This document shows positions 31,852 through 41,664 of a stretch of DNA of 64,000 nt, one piece after another. The notes beneath the pieces were generated by a model, which was given only the letters and a program-made list of their open reading frames with translations, was not told the DNA's origin and made no database searches. Made by a program: the position numbers and the translations under genes. Within the stretch, counting starts at the first letter, position 1. Each line of letters begins with the position of its first letter. Origin of the DNA: Micromonospora polyrhachis (GTDB lineage Bacteria > Actinomycetota > Actinomycetes > Mycobacteriales > Micromonosporaceae). The stretch spans positions 4,972,501 to 5,036,500 of the forward strand of contig NZ_JACHJW010000001.1 in NCBI RefSeq assembly GCF_014203835.1, read 5' to 3'.

Positions 31852-33984
31852 ATGGTCGAAAATCGGACGCGCAGGCCGGTACTGGTCGCGATCGCGGTGG
31901 CGCTCGTGTGGGTGGTCATCGCCCTGATCGCCGCCCCCTACAGCGGGAAGCTCACCAGCGTGGCGACCAACTCGAACGTCGCCTTCCTGCCCAAGGACGC
32001 CGAATCCAGCCAGGCCCTGGAGCTGACCCGGGGCTTCGTCGAGCAGCAGACGACGCCAGCGCTGGTCGTCTACCAGCGCAGCAGCGGCATCACCGAGGCG
32101 GACCGGCAGCGGGCCGGCGCCGACGCGGCCCGGTTCGCCGAGGTGCCGGGGGTGCTGCCGCCGGTGCCGCCACCCGTGCCGAGCCAGGACGGACAGGCAC
32201 TCCAGGTGATGGTGCCGATCAGCGACGCCGAGGGAACCCAGGTACAGGACGTCGTCGACCGGCTACGGGAGATCACCGGCAAGGGCGAAGGCGGGCTCAC
32301 CATCAACGTCGCCGGACCGGCCGGCCTCCAGGCCGACCTGATCGAGGTCTTCTCCAGCATCGACGGGCGGCTGCTGCTGGTCACCCTCTGCGTGGTGCTG
32401 GTCATCCTGCTGATCGTCTACCGCAGCCCGGTGCTGTGGATCATTCCGTTGCTCAGCGCCGGTGTGTCGTATCTGCTCTCCACCCTCGCCGTCTACTACC
32501 TGGCCGACAACGACATCATCATGCTCAACGGGCAGGCGCAGGGCATCCTCACCGTTCTTGTCTTCGGTGCCGGCACCGACTACGCGCTGCTGCTCATTGC
32601 CCGCTATCGCGAGGAACTGCGGAACCATCCCGACCCGGCCGAGGCCATGTTGGTGGCCTGGCGGGGTGCCGCGCCGGCCATCATCGCCTCCGGGACCACG
32701 GTCATCGCCGGCCTGCTCTGTCTGCTGCTCTCCGGGCTCGAATCCAACCAGGCGATGGGACCGGTATCGGCGGTCGGCATCGGGGCGACCCTGGTGGTCA
32801 TGCTCACCTTCCTGCCGGCGCTGCTGCTGATCGGTGGGCGCTGGGCGTTCTGGCCCCGCCGACCGCAGTTCGACTCGGCCGAGGCGGCGGGGGGTATGTG
32901 GCACCGGATCGCCGGCTTCGTCGCCCGGCGGGCCCGTACCGTCTGGTTGGTCACCAGTCTGGCGCTGGCCGCGCTGGCCATCGGCCTGACCCAGTTCAGT
33001 ACCAACACCCTCAGCCAGGTCGACCTCTTCACCAGTCGGACCGACGCGGTCGCCGGGCAGGAGACGATCAACCGGCACTACCCGGGTGGGTTGGGTGACC
33101 CGGTGCTGGTCTTCACCCGGGCGGAGGCGGCCGACCGGACGGCGGAGCGGATCCGGGGGGTCGCCGGGATCGCCGAGGTCCAGCCGGTCACCCCGCAGAC
33201 CGGAGCGGCCCCCGGACAACCGGCGCAGCCGGACACCGCCGAACCGAAGGTGGTCGACGGGCGGGTCCAACTCCAGGCCACCCTCGCCGATCCGATCGAC
33301 AGCAGTGCGGCGAAGGAGACCGTACGTCAGCTGCGGGTGGCGCTACGCGACGTGCCCGGTGCCGACGCGGTGGTCGGCGGCTCGACCGCGATCGACGTGG
33401 ACACCGCCGACGCGTCGGACCGGGACCGCAACGTGATCATCCCGGTGGTGCTGGTGGTGATCGCGATCATCCTCGCCGTGCTGCTGCGTTCCCTGGTCGC
33501 GCCGGTGCTGTTGATCCTCACCGTCGCGCTCTCCTTCGCCGCGACGCTGGGGCTCTGCGCGCTGCTGTTCAAGTACGTCCTCGACTTTCCCGGTATCGAC
33601 TCGTCCTTCCCACTCTTCGCCTTCGTGTTCCTGATCGCGCTCGGCATCGACTACAACATCTTCCTGATGAGCCGGGTACGCGAGGAGGCGGTGAAACACG
33701 GCACCCGGGCCGGGACACTGCGCGGGTTGGTGGTCACCGGTGGTGTGATCACCTCGGCCGGGGTGGTGCTCGCTGCCACCTTCGCCTCGCTGGTCGTACT
33801 CCCGATGGTGATCCTGGTCGAACTCGGCCTCGCCGTGGCGATCGGCGTGCTGCTCGACACCGTCGTCGTACGCTCGCTGCTCGTGCCGGCACTGGCGTAC
33901 GACCTGGGCCCGCCGATGTGGTGGCCGAGCCGGCTCGCCCGGCGGCGTAACCACGGCGACTCCGACGGTCCGCCCGACCGGTGA
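31852..33984 (+). CDS. MMPL/RND-family transporter
   Basis: A 710-residue membrane protein with twelve predicted helices in two halves and two extracellular loops. Conserved RND/MMPL segments are FGAGTDYALLLIARYREEL in helix 4-5 and LGIDYNIFLMSRVREEAVKH in the second half. Actinobacterial MMPL proteins export lipids or glycolipids by proton motive force, or small molecules. It stands alone between two tRNA genes, so the substrate is not indicated. Confidence 0.93.
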   Translation: MVENRTRRPVLVAIAVALVWVVIALIAAPYSGKLTSVATNSNVAFLPKDAESSQALELTRGFVEQQTTPALVVYQRSSGITEADRQRAGADAARFAEVPGVLPPVPPPVPSQDGQALQVMVPISDAEGTQVQDVVDRLREITGKGEGGLTINVAGPAGLQADLIEVFSSIDGRLLLVTLCVVLVILLIVYRSPVLWIIPLLSAGVSYLLSTLAVYYLADNDIIMLNGQAQGILTVLVFGAGTDYALLLIARYREELRNHPDPAEAMLVAWRGAAPAIIASGTTVIAGLLCLLLSGLESNQAMGPVSAVGIGATLVVMLTFLPALLLIGGRWAFWPRRPQFDSAEAAGGMWHRIAGFVARRARTVWLVTSLALAALAIGLTQFSTNTLSQVDLFTSRTDAVAGQETINRHYPGGLGDPVLVFTRAEAADRTAERIRGVAGIAEVQPVTPQTGAAPGQPAQPDTAEPKVVDGRVQLQATLADPIDSSAAKETVRQLRVALRDVPGADAVVGGSTAIDVDTADASDRDRNVIIPVVLVVIAIILAVLLRSLVAPVLLILTVALSFAATLGLCALLFKYVLDFPGIDSSFPLFAFVFLIALGIDYNIFLMSRVREEAVKHGTRAGTLRGLVVTGGVITSAGVVLAATFASLVVLPMVILVELGLAVAIGVLLDTVVVRSLLVPALAYDLGPPMWWPSRLARRRNHGDSDGPPDR

Positions 33985-34081
33985 GGTGACCGATCGGCCC
34001 CTGGTCGCGGGCGGGTCGCGCCGGGCTGGTCTGGCGGAGACCACACGAACGGGGCACGTACGTTAGGCTTTCGCCCGGCGA

Positions 34082-34158
34082 GGGGCGGTAGCTCAGCAGG
34101 TTAGAGCAGTCGACTCATAATCGATCGGTCACGGGTTCGAGTCCCGTCCGCCCCACCA
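34082..34158 (+). tRNA. tRNA-Met(CAT), or Ile2 with CAT anticodon
   Basis: Acceptor stem GGGGCGG/CCGCCCC, D-arm GCTCAGCAGGTTAGAGC, anticodon stem-loop GTCGA-CTCATAA-TCGAT, T-arm ACGGG-TTCGAGT-CCCGT, with CCA encoded at the 3' end. The CTCATAA loop occurs both in elongator tRNA-Met and in the lysidine-modified tRNA-Ile2, which sequence reading alone does not separate. It is not the initiator, which has a different acceptor end. Confidence 0.9.
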
Positions 34159-34403
34159 GCAGCATGTGAGCTGGGAAAACGTGAAACCGGATGGCGTACG
34201 CGAACGGCCCTCGCAAAGCGCGCCGTGAACTGGATAAACGTGCGCGTGGTCCCGGATCGGCGCATCCGGGCCGCTGGCCCTGCAGCGACGCCGGTGGACG
34301 GATGTGTCGACAGGCGGCTGACGCCCTGACTGAGCTGCCACCGCCCCTTATCTGCGGCAGTTGCGGACGTTCTTGGTCAGACGGTCGTGCTCTAATCCCA
34401 CCC

Positions 34404-34808
34404 ATGTACGAGGTCGTTGTCGCGGCGCTGGTTCGCGAAGGTCGAGTCCTTCTCGTCCACCGGAGTCCGAACCGCCGCGCCTACCCGGACGTGTGGGATC
34501 TGCCGGGCGGACACATCGAGACAGGTGAGACAGAGTTGGCCGCGCTCACGAGGGAGATGCACGAGGAACTGGGCGTGCGGATAGCAACGGGATCGGCGAT
34601 CCATCTGTGTCGGCTGGACATAGGCCGCAGAGGGGAGTCCGTACGCCTCAGCGCCTGGCTTGTCGGTGAGTGGGAGGGGACACCGACCAACGTCGCTCCC
34701 GATGAACATGACGAGATCCGTTGGTTCCGGCCTGAGGAGTTGCCTCCGGTCGCCCACGAACCCTTGGGCAAGACGCTGGTGGAAGCGATACGGGGCGCCC
34801 GCGCCTGA
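34404..34808 (+). CDS. NUDIX hydrolase
   Basis: A 134-residue protein with the NUDIX box GGHIETGETELAALTREMHE followed by ELGV, near residues 39-62. It starts MYEVVVAALVREGRVLLVHR. The upstream part of the frame (from 34191) looks non-coding. NUDIX enzymes cleave nucleoside diphosphates linked to another group, often for housecleaning (8-oxo-dGTP, sugar nucleotides); the specificity is open. Confidence 0.9.
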   Translation: MYEVVVAALVREGRVLLVHRSPNRRAYPDVWDLPGGHIETGETELAALTREMHEELGVRIATGSAIHLCRLDIGRRGESVRLSAWLVGEWEGTPTNVAPDEHDEIRWFRPEELPPVAHEPLGKTLVEAIRGARA

Positions 34809-35199
34809 ACTCAACGCGCTGTCATCGGCATGACTGCGCAGCCTGAGCCGAATGGCTTGTGGCCGTCGATTCGCAGGACTTGACGACCCCTTCGACGGCT
34901 TCCACTGTGCCCGCCGTGGCACGTACCGGGGGTCGATGTGGTCGGTAGTCGAAACCGCAGGGACCGGTTGCCAGCCTTCTGGCCTGGGCGGGCAGCGATG
35001 CCGCTGGTCTGCCCAGGTTCGCACTCGCCTTCCCCGATCCGCTGCGCGGCAAGCTGGGCGTTGTCGTGCTGGACGGGACCAAACCGTGGACGCCCACCGG
35101 TTCTCTTCTTCGTCTGCCCGCGCGCCCTCCGCGTCCAGCGGTGGCTCTCGTCTCGGGGCGGTGGAGCCGCAGGGTGGGCCGCGCCGCGGTTACCCTGCC

Positions 35200-35325
35200 G
35201 GGAGCAACCCGGACCGGCTCATCCCGCGCGAGGTGGAAGTCTTGCGGTTGATGGCGCAGGGGATGAGCGACCGTGACATCGCGGAGACCCTCTTCGTCGG
35301 CCGTTCCCAGCCGCGGAAACCTACC
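35200..35325 (+). pseudogene. LuxR-type helix-turn-helix remnant
   Basis: The segment PREVEVLRLMAQGMSDRDIA followed by ETLFVG is the GerE/LuxR DNA-binding helix-turn-helix, but it breaks off before the recognition helix is complete and has no recognisable regulator domain in front. The 585-base stretch 34809-35393 otherwise holds scraps in several frames (for example LRGKLGVVVLDGTKPW) and no intact gene. It is best read as a decayed LuxR-family regulator. Confidence 0.6.
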
Positions 35326-35393
35326 AACCGAGATCGCCGGAAACACCGTCGGCGAGACAGCCCGGCGAAGGGACGTTGGAGTACTAGGGTCCA

Positions 35394-36473
35394 ATGACCC
35401 GTGTGTCCACACCCCGCCACCTTGATTGTGTTGGCATGTCGGTGGCGAGCCTGTATCCGGGCTACTTCGCACTGGTCATGGCGACCGGTATCTGTTCTGC
35501 GGCACTGCGGGAGATCGGACAGCCGACCGCGTCGGCCGTTCTGCTCGCCATCGCGGTGGCCTGTTTCGTTGTTCTGACCATCGCTCTGGGCTGGCGGCTG
35601 GTCCGCTACCCGCGCCAGGTCCTCGACGACCTTTCCGCACCGGAGAAGGCGTTCGCGTTCTTCACCGTGGTGGCGGCCTGCAACGTCCTCGCCTCGCGGC
35701 TGGTCGCGGATGGCCATCGCGCCACCGCGACCGTCTTGGCGATCGTGGGTGCGGCGGTGTGGCTGGTCTTGTCCTACACGATCCCCGTACGGCTGATCCT
35801 GGGTCCCCGGCCCCGGCCGATCCTGGAGGGGGTGAACGGGACCTGGTTCATCTGGGTGGTCGGCACCCAGTCGATCGCGATCGCCGCCGCGGCCCTGGAC
35901 TCGCCCGGTACCCGCTACACGTATACCGCCGCGCTGATCGCCGTGCTGATGTGGTCGGTCGGCTTCGTGCTGTATCTCATCGTCGCCACACTGCTGCTGA
36001 CCCGGCTGCTGCTGCTCAAGGTGCGCCCGCAGGATCTGACCCCGCCGTACTGGGTGACCATGGGCGCTACCGCGATCACGGTCTTCGCCGCGGCCCAGAT
36101 CATCCAGATGCCGGAAGCGCCCGCGGTGCTCGCCGCCGGTCCGGTCCTGGCCGGACTCGGGCTGGTGCTGTGGGCGTTCGGCACGTGGCTGATCCCGATG
36201 CTGATCGCCTTCGGCCTGTGGCGCCACGTGCTGCGCCGGGTCGAGCTGGAATACGGTCCGGCGCTGTGGAGCATCGTGTTCCCCCTCGGCATGTACGCGA
36301 TGGCGAGCATGCAGTTGGGAACGGCGGCGCGGCTGCCCATCGTCGCCGGCATCGGGCAGGACTGGACCTGGCTCGCCGTCGGCGCATGGGGCGTCGTCTT
36401 CGCCGCCATGTGCGTGGCGCTGACGCGTTCGCTGTTGCGACGAACCCAACCCGAGACGGTCGGCACGCCATAG
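35394..36473 (+). CDS. TDT/SLAC1-family transporter (tellurite-resistance/dicarboxylate type)
   Basis: A 359-residue membrane protein with ten predicted helices. It opens VASLYPGYFALVMATGICS, the typical first helix of TehA/Mae1/SLAC1 channels, followed by EKAFAFFTVVAACNVLASRL, VNGTWFIWVVGTQSIAIAAA and SIVFPLGMYAMASMQLGTA. Members carry anions such as malate, sulfite or chloride. A second ATG at 35436 is also plausible and lies closer to the first helix. Confidence 0.88.
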   Translation: MTRVSTPRHLDCVGMSVASLYPGYFALVMATGICSAALREIGQPTASAVLLAIAVACFVVLTIALGWRLVRYPRQVLDDLSAPEKAFAFFTVVAACNVLASRLVADGHRATATVLAIVGAAVWLVLSYTIPVRLILGPRPRPILEGVNGTWFIWVVGTQSIAIAAAALDSPGTRYTYTAALIAVLMWSVGFVLYLIVATLLLTRLLLLKVRPQDLTPPYWVTMGATAITVFAAAQIIQMPEAPAVLAAGPVLAGLGLVLWAFGTWLIPMLIAFGLWRHVLRRVELEYGPALWSIVFPLGMYAMASMQLGTAARLPIVAGIGQDWTWLAVGAWGVVFAAMCVALTRSLLRRTQPETVGTP

Positions 36474-36774
36474 CCTGCCGCGATTGTCAGATTCCGCGAC
36501 CGCCCCGCGTTGCCGGTAGCGATTCGGCAATGAAGCCCCCTGTCATGGCGCGAGTTCCGCTCAAGATCTCTGGGCGACCAGCACGAGCCAGGAGGCCTGA
36601 CCGCACTTCCACAGTCAGTCCTCCCGCCCTACCTCACGGAGCGACCTCCTTCTGTTGTTGCCTCTGGAGCTATAGGTGAACCGGGTTCGGTGATCCCGTA
36701 GGCGACCGACGACGCGGCAATGCGGCTCCCACCGACAGCGTGTGGGCAGAGAGGCATGGTGATCGGCCGGATCC
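36474..36774. other. Intergenic stretch without recognised features
   Basis: About 300 bases between the convergent TDT transporter and TrmO genes. No gene, tRNA or strong hairpin was found; short frames present here show no family likeness. Confidence 0.6.
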
Positions 36775-37242
36775 TTACGGCTGGAAGTATTCCGACATCA
36801 GACCGCTGACCCATTCCGGCTGCTTGACGTTCTCCGGTAGGAACTCCGCCATCGCTGGCTTCAGGTCGATGACCGGGGTGCCCGAGACCGCGTCGAGGCC
36901 GACCACCGTCAGTTCGCGGCCGTCGACGGATTCGATGGCGCAGCACGTCACCCCGATGCGGTTCGGTCTGCGCGGGCCGCGGCCGGCGAACACGCCAACG
37001 GGCGGGAGATCGGGACGGCCGCGGTAGGGACGAGGCTCGCGGTGATCGCCGTGTTCCGGGAACTGGTCGAAAATGAATAGGACCTCCACGTGGGAGAAGT
37101 CCTCCAGACCCTGGAGGCACGCATCGCCGAAGCGCTCGTCAACGGTGATCGTGCTGAGGACGGCACCCCAGTTGTCCGTGTGCTGAACGTCCGTCCTGGC
37201 GTTCCGAACGGTACCTATCGGGGTGATCTCGAAGCTGTGCAT
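36775..37242 (-). CDS. trmO: tRNA (N6-threonylcarbamoyl-adenosine-37) methyltransferase TrmO-like
   Basis: A 155-residue beta-barrel methyltransferase of the TrmO/YaeB (UPF0066) family: ITPIGTVRNARTDV, a core segment ending GLEDFSHVEVLFIFDQ, PDLPPVGVFAGRGPRRPNRI and GLDAVSGTPVIDLKP. In E. coli the enzyme methylates t6A37 of tRNA-Thr with SAM. Actinobacterial homologues are short like this one. GGAAGG precedes the ATG at 37242; an upstream extension is unlikely. Confidence 0.82.
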   Translation of the reverse strand: MHSFEITPIGTVRNARTDVQHTDNWGAVLSTITVDERFGDACLQGLEDFSHVEVLFIFDQFPEHGDHREPRPYRGRPDLPPVGVFAGRGPRRPNRIGVTCCAIESVDGRELTVVGLDAVSGTPVIDLKPAMAEFLPENVKQPEWVSGLMSEYFQP

Positions 37243-37370
37243 TATTCCTTCCACGTCCGTACGAGTGTCGGGCCATTGGCGCCGTTCTTGACCGTGCCGT
37301 TCTCGGCCATGCCGTAACGATCCGGGAGGCCGCATCCGCCAGGATCGGCAGTACCGCTGTATGGCATCGG

Positions 37371-37610
37371 TTACCCGACGAGCAGGAGGCCGCTGATCGC
37401 CAGCATCACCACGGCGGTGGCCCCGAGGCTATGTCGCGTACGGCCTTGACGGATAGCCAGGCCTGGAAGTTGGGGTCCTTGACCGGCGTGTCGGGAATGC
37501 CGAAGCCGGCTGCGGCCTGCGGTGCCCAGAAGGCGTACGCGCCCATGAAGATGATGCCTACGCCGATTAGTCCGGCGAACACGGTGCGACGTTGATGAGC
37601 ATGGGTTCCC
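37371..37610 (-). pseudogene. DUF4267 membrane-protein gene with internal deletion
   Basis: One frame reads TVFAGLIGVGIIFMGAYAFW, then APQAAAGFGIPDTPVKDPNF and WLSVKAVRDIASG, the N-terminal half of DUF4267 proteins, and then hits a stop. The usual C-terminal helix (GATAVVMLAISGLLLVG) follows at once in another frame. The middle helices are missing, so a deletion of roughly a hundred or more bases joined the ends out of frame. The gap 37243-37715 contains nothing else. Confidence 0.7.
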
Positions 37611-37715
37611 GCTGTGGTGAAGCGGATCTTGCGACATGAGAACTTTCAGCTACTGGCACCGCGCCTCGTCCACGGCAGGAGAGTGTGTGTGGGGGCGGTG
37701 ATCCAGTGCGGCAGA

Positions 37716-38633
37716 TCAGGGAACGATCACCACGCCGCCCCGTACGCCGCCTTGGGCCAGTCGGTTGTGGGCCGCTGCCGCGTCGGCGAAGGAGTAGACG
37801 CCGGCGACCCGGAGCGGGATGTCACCGCTTTCTGCCAATTTCACCAGTTCGCCTAGCCGGGAGCTGTCCGGCAGCACGTCCAGTGCGAACGTCCGGATGC
37901 CCCGCACCGGCTCCGGGCGCAGCGGGGGTGAGGCGGCCACGTAACCGCCGCCGTCCCTGACCAGTTCCATCGCCGATGGGCCGATCACGGCCAGGTCGAC
38001 AACCGCGTCGAAGCTGTCCGGCGCTACCGCGATCGGATCGTCCGAGCGCGGCACGAACGTCGCGCCCTGCGACTCGACGAACCCGCGGTCGTCGGCCCCC
38101 GCTATTCCCGTGGCGTGCAGGCCGGTGACTCGGGCCAGCGCCAGGGTGAACCCGCCGACCTGCCCGGCGGCACCGGTGACAAGCACGGACGAGCCCACCG
38201 GGAGCGCGAGCAGGTCGAGGGCCTGGGCGGCGGCGAGGCCGTTGGTCGGCAGGGTCGCGGCCTCGCTGGCGGGAATGCCGACGGGCGCGGCGGTCAGCCA
38301 TGCGGCGTCGAGGACCACATACTCCGCATGGGCACCGACCGTGGTGCGTAGCCACGGCGAGAAACCGACGACCTCGTCATCCACCGTCAGATCTCCAACG
38401 GCCGGACCCACCGCGTCGACCGTGCCGGCTACGTCCCAGCCGGGTACATACGGCAGCCCGGCCGGCAGTGGCGCTGGGAATCGACCGGCGCGGATCATGA
38501 GATCGACCGGGTGCACGACGGACGCGGCGACCCGTACTCGTACCTGTCCCGGCCCCGGCTGCGGCACCGGCAGGTCCGTCGCCACGTGCAGAACCTCCGG
38601 CCCGCCGAACTGTGCATACCTGACTGCGCGCAT
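37716..38633 (-). CDS. MDR-family NADP-dependent oxidoreductase (quinone-reductase-like)
   Basis: A 305-residue zinc-free medium-chain dehydrogenase: MRAVRYAQFGGPEVLHVATD, a GroES-like domain with VPGWDVAGTVDAVG, then the Rossmann loop VTGAAGQVGGFTLALAR near residue 150. Such enzymes reduce quinones or enones with NADPH. It diverges from an HxlR regulator gene 109 bases away, a common pairing for electrophile-responsive regulation. Confidence 0.9.
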   Translation of the reverse strand: MRAVRYAQFGGPEVLHVATDLPVPQPGPGQVRVRVAASVVHPVDLMIRAGRFPAPLPAGLPYVPGWDVAGTVDAVGPAVGDLTVDDEVVGFSPWLRTTVGAHAEYVVLDAAWLTAAPVGIPASEAATLPTNGLAAAQALDLLALPVGSSVLVTGAAGQVGGFTLALARVTGLHATGIAGADDRGFVESQGATFVPRSDDPIAVAPDSFDAVVDLAVIGPSAMELVRDGGGYVAASPPLRPEPVRGIRTFALDVLPDSSRLGELVKLAESGDIPLRVAGVYSFADAAAAHNRLAQGGVRGGVVIVP

Positions 38634-38699
38634 CGCCGTTCCCTCCGCTGGACTTCATGTTCGTCATGACGGTAGGCACCCTCGCGCACGTGGGAAAGT

Positions 38700-38724
38700 A
38701 GGTACCTGGAAGTGCCTAGGGCAC
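38700..38724. promoter_or_regulatory. Candidate HxlR operator in the divergent promoter
   Basis: Two dyads stand side by side: AGGTACCT (38700-38707) and GTGCC-TAG-GGCAC (38712-38724), 19 bases before the HxlR start and 67 bases from the oxidoreductase start. Binding here would control both genes. Confidence 0.5.
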
Positions 38725-38742
38725 CGGCAAGGTGGGGGGAAC

Positions 38743-39141
38743 ATGGCGACTACGACCGCTGGACAACGACGAGAGCAGGCCAAACGCGACTATGACGCGT
38801 TCCTGGTCGGCTGCCCGACCAGGGAACTGCTGAGCACGCTCACCGACAAATGGGCGGCACTGGTGATCGCGGCGCTCGCAGACGGCCCGCAGCGGCACAG
38901 CGAACTCGCCCGCCGCATCGCCGGCGTCAGCCAGAAGATGCTCACCCAGACCCTGCGCACACTGGAACGCGATGGACTGCTCACCCGTACCGTGACCGCG
39001 TCGGTGCCGACCCGCGTCGACTATGCGCTCACCCCGCTCGGCCACGACCTGTTCCCGGTGATGGTCGCGATCAAGACATGGGCAGAGGCACACATGGATC
39101 GCGTCTTTCAGGCCCGCGCCCAGTTCGACGCGCGGTCATAA
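38743..39141 (+). CDS. HxlR-family transcriptional regulator
   Basis: A 132-residue winged-helix protein: DAFLVGCPTRELLSTLTDKW with one Cys, the HTH segment RHSELARRIAGVSQKMLTQT, LRTLERDGLLTRTV and DYALTPLGHDL. The single N-terminal Cys fits the group that senses aldehydes or quinones. ATG at 38743 follows GGTGGGGGGA. It probably represses the divergent oxidoreductase. Confidence 0.9.
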   Translation: MATTTAGQRREQAKRDYDAFLVGCPTRELLSTLTDKWAALVIAALADGPQRHSELARRIAGVSQKMLTQTLRTLERDGLLTRTVTASVPTRVDYALTPLGHDLFPVMVAIKTWAEAHMDRVFQARAQFDARS

Positions 39142-39322
39142 GTCCAGTGGACGCTCCATGTGGCCGTCGGGGACCTCGTTGTCCTGACGACGTCGAGAGG
39201 AAGCGCCATACACCCATCGTGGTGGCGAGAAATCAACCCCTGAGCTGCGGGAATGTGATTCGTTGCCGGCCACGTCCGGTCCGACGAACGAATGTGCCAC
39301 CAATTGGCTGACGCTCGCGTGG

Positions 39323-40492
39323 TTACGCGTGGCCGCCCACGGTCACCGTGCCGATGGTCAGATGTGGTCTGCCCTCCAGGATCTCCCCGATCCGGTCTGC
39401 CTGCTCGTCGAGGTCCCGGCGTTGGGCGACGGTGAGCGTGGTCAACGGTTCGACCGTGATGTTCAGCTTGCGTCCGGAACGGCGGAGGTGCCAGATCCCG
39501 GCGACGGTGCCGTCGATGAGCAGTACCGGAAAGTTTCCGGCTTGGCCGCCGGAGAGCGCGCGTTGTGCGGCAGCTCCGGGGAAGAGCTGCTCACGCGGGT
39601 GGCAGCCGACGGTGTAGGCGTCGAAATATGGCAGTAGCCGTACGCCGTGCGCTGGCACGGGTGTGGGCGCGGTGTCGCCAGCGGTGACCCAGGCGACCGT
39701 GCCGGCGACGTCGACTGGTTGCAGTTCGTCGGCGAGGGAGTCGAACAACTGGGCCGCCCAGCGGCGAGGTGCGGACAGCCACTGCGCGAAGTGCTGCGGT
39801 GTGGCCGGCCCGTACGCATGCAGGTAGTGCCGGACCAGGCCGGCGAGGGCGTCGGGTGCCGGGGCTGGCTGGAACCCGGGCAGCCACCGTTGCGGGCTGG
39901 TGTAGGTCACCTTCCGTCCCTGGTTCGGGCCGAAGCAGAGGACCCCTCGGTGCGCGGCAAGGTGCATCGCCTGACGCCAGCGCGGCCACATGCCGCCGAA
40001 CGCCGGCACCACCGGGTCGGCGGCCCAGGAGCCGCTGCTGGCGACCACCGCTGCGGTGAGTTCGTCGATGGTGAGTTCCGCGTCGGCCAGTGCCTCCGCG
40101 ATGGCCGCGACGACCTCGTCGGTCTGGTCCGGCGTCAGCCGCGCGTCGGCGGACAGGCTGTTCGACGACGGTGGCAACGCCCCGAGCGCGCCGGTCCACA
40201 GGGGTAGTTCGCGGCTCGGTAACAGGTGCACAGTGCCGCGTGGCCCGAACGTCTTGACCAGACTGCGTTCGTTCCACAGGGCGTCCCGGACGTCGCTGCG
40301 GGTGACACCGGCTACGCGTAGCCCGATGGAGACCTCAGCGGCGGAGAGCACCTGAGCGTGGGCGCCGCACATGGCGGCGACGGCATCGACTGCTCGGCCG
40401 GGGAACGGCGCGGACAGTCCGTGCCTGCCGAGCCGCCGGCCCCACACCTCGGGCCAGGACAGCTGCGGCATCACGGTGGAAAGGTTGGCCAT
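39323..40492 (-). CDS. AlkZ-like winged-helix DNA-binding protein (HTH_42 family)
   Basis: The 389-residue protein begins MANLSTVMPQLSWPEVWGRR. It has VSIGLRVAGVTRSDVRDALW, TFGPRGTVHLLPSRELPLWT and a QWLSAPRRW segment, then PYFDAYTVGCHPREQLFPG and LIDGTVAGIWHLRRSG. This is the winged-helix family that includes the DNA glycosylase AlkZ, which unhooks interstrand crosslinks. The QxQ catalytic motif of AlkZ is not evident, so glycosylase activity is uncertain. ATG lies five bases after the stop of the epoxide hydrolase gene. Confidence 0.8.
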   Translation of the reverse strand: MANLSTVMPQLSWPEVWGRRLGRHGLSAPFPGRAVDAVAAMCGAHAQVLSAAEVSIGLRVAGVTRSDVRDALWNERSLVKTFGPRGTVHLLPSRELPLWTGALGALPPSSNSLSADARLTPDQTDEVVAAIAEALADAELTIDELTAAVVASSGSWAADPVVPAFGGMWPRWRQAMHLAAHRGVLCFGPNQGRKVTYTSPQRWLPGFQPAPAPDALAGLVRHYLHAYGPATPQHFAQWLSAPRRWAAQLFDSLADELQPVDVAGTVAWVTAGDTAPTPVPAHGVRLLPYFDAYTVGCHPREQLFPGAAAQRALSGGQAGNFPVLLIDGTVAGIWHLRRSGRKLNITVEPLTTLTVAQRRDLDEQADRIGEILEGRPHLTIGTVTVGGHA

Positions 40493-40497
40493 GGGCG

Positions 40498-41643
40498 TCA
40501 GCGGAGCTTGCGGAAGAATCCGCGTACGTCGTCGACGAGGAGGTCGGGTGCTTCCATGGCGGGAAAGTGGCCGCCGCGGCTGAACTCGGTCCAGTGCACC
40601 ACGTTGTGGTCGCGTTCGGCGAGGGGTCGGAGGGTGATGTCGTTGGGGAACACCGCCACCCCGGTCGGTACCGAGGAGCGTGGCTGGGCCTGGCCCCAGC
40701 TGTTGGCGTCCTCGTAGTAGATGCGGGCGGCGGATCCGGCGGTGCCGGTCAGCCAGTACATCGAGACGTCGGTGAGGATCAGGTCGCGGTCGACAGCGTC
40801 CTCGGGCAGGGCGGCGCTCGGGTCGGTCCACTCCTTGAACTTCTCGACGATCCACGCGAGCTGGCCGACGGGTGAATCGGTGAGGGCATAGGAGATCGTC
40901 TGCGGCCGGGTCGACTGGACGATGGCGTACCCGCTCATGTCCCGGCCCCAGGTCGTCATGAGTGCGAGACGGGCCTGGTCGGCCTCGGTGAGATCGGCCA
41001 GTTCGGTCGGGTCACCGGAGGGGAAGGTGCCCAGGTTGTTGACGTGTACGCCGATCACATGCTCAGAGTCGACCCGGCCGAGTTTGGGGGAGACGATCGC
41101 CCCGGTGTCACCGCCCTGCGCGCCGTAGCGGTGGTAGCCGAGGCGGCCCATCAGTTCGGCCCAGGCGCGGGCCACCCGATCGGTACTCCAGCCCGGGGTG
41201 GTGAGGGGGCTGGAGAAGCCAAAGCCGGGTAGCGATGGGGCGACGACGTGGAAGGCGTCAGCGGGGTCGCCCCCGTAGCGGGCGGGATCGGTCAGTGGTC
41301 CGATGACCTTCATGAACTCCACGACCGAGCCGGGCCAGCCGTGGGTGAGGATGAGCGGCAGCGCGTCCGGCTCGGCCGAACGTACGTGCAGGAAATGAAT
41401 GTTCTGTCCATCGACGACGGTGGTGAACTGGGGAAACTCGTTCAGCTGTGCCTCGTGGGCACGCCAGTCGTACGTGGTGTGCCAGTAGTCGGCCAGATCC
41501 TTCAGGTAGCCCAGCGGCACCCCAGCCTCCCAACCGGCACCGGGCACCTCGGCCGGCCAACGGGTGCTGGCGAGCCGGTGACGCAGGTCGTCCAGGTGCT
41601 CCTGGGAAATTTCGATCCGGAACGGGGTGATCTCTTCGCTCAT
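40498..41643 (-). CDS. Epoxide hydrolase family protein
   Basis: A 381-residue alpha/beta hydrolase with the N-terminal EHN region ([22 protein letters not shown] type). [20 protein letters not shown] holds the oxyanion loop, the nucleophile Asp is in [17 protein letters not shown] near residue 180, and the lid contains [15 protein letters not shown]. The catalytic His is near the end ([15 protein letters not shown]). It probably opens epoxides. The WYL regulator diverges from it. Confidence 0.9.
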   Translation of the reverse strand: MSEEITPFRIEISQEHLDDLRHRLASTRWPAEVPGAGWEAGVPLGYLKDLADYWHTTYDWRAHEAQLNEFPQFTTVVDGQNIHFLHVRSAEPDALPLILTHGWPGSVVEFMKVIGPLTDPARYGGDPADAFHVVAPSLPGFGFSSPLTTPGWSTDRVARAWAELMGRLGYHRYGAQGGDTGAIVSPKLGRVDSEHVIGVHVNNLGTFPSGDPTELADLTEADQARLALMTTWGRDMSGYAIVQSTRPQTISYALTDSPVGQLAWIVEKFKEWTDPSAALPEDAVDRDLILTDVSMYWLTGTAGSAARIYYEDANSWGQAQPRSSVPTGVAVFPNDITLRPLAERDHNVVHWTEFSRGGHFPAMEAPDLLVDDVRGFFRKLR

Positions 41644-41664
41644 GAACACAATGCTACCGGCGAG

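Noticed and set aside
31622-34158. Integrative element between the two tRNA genes
   Set aside because: Only one housekeeping-like MMPL gene lies between, with no integrase or duplicated tRNA 3' end.
34191-34403. 71-codon N-terminal extension of the NUDIX protein
   Set aside because: It covers the sequence just after the tRNA gene, lacks likeness, and ATG at 34404 matches the family start.
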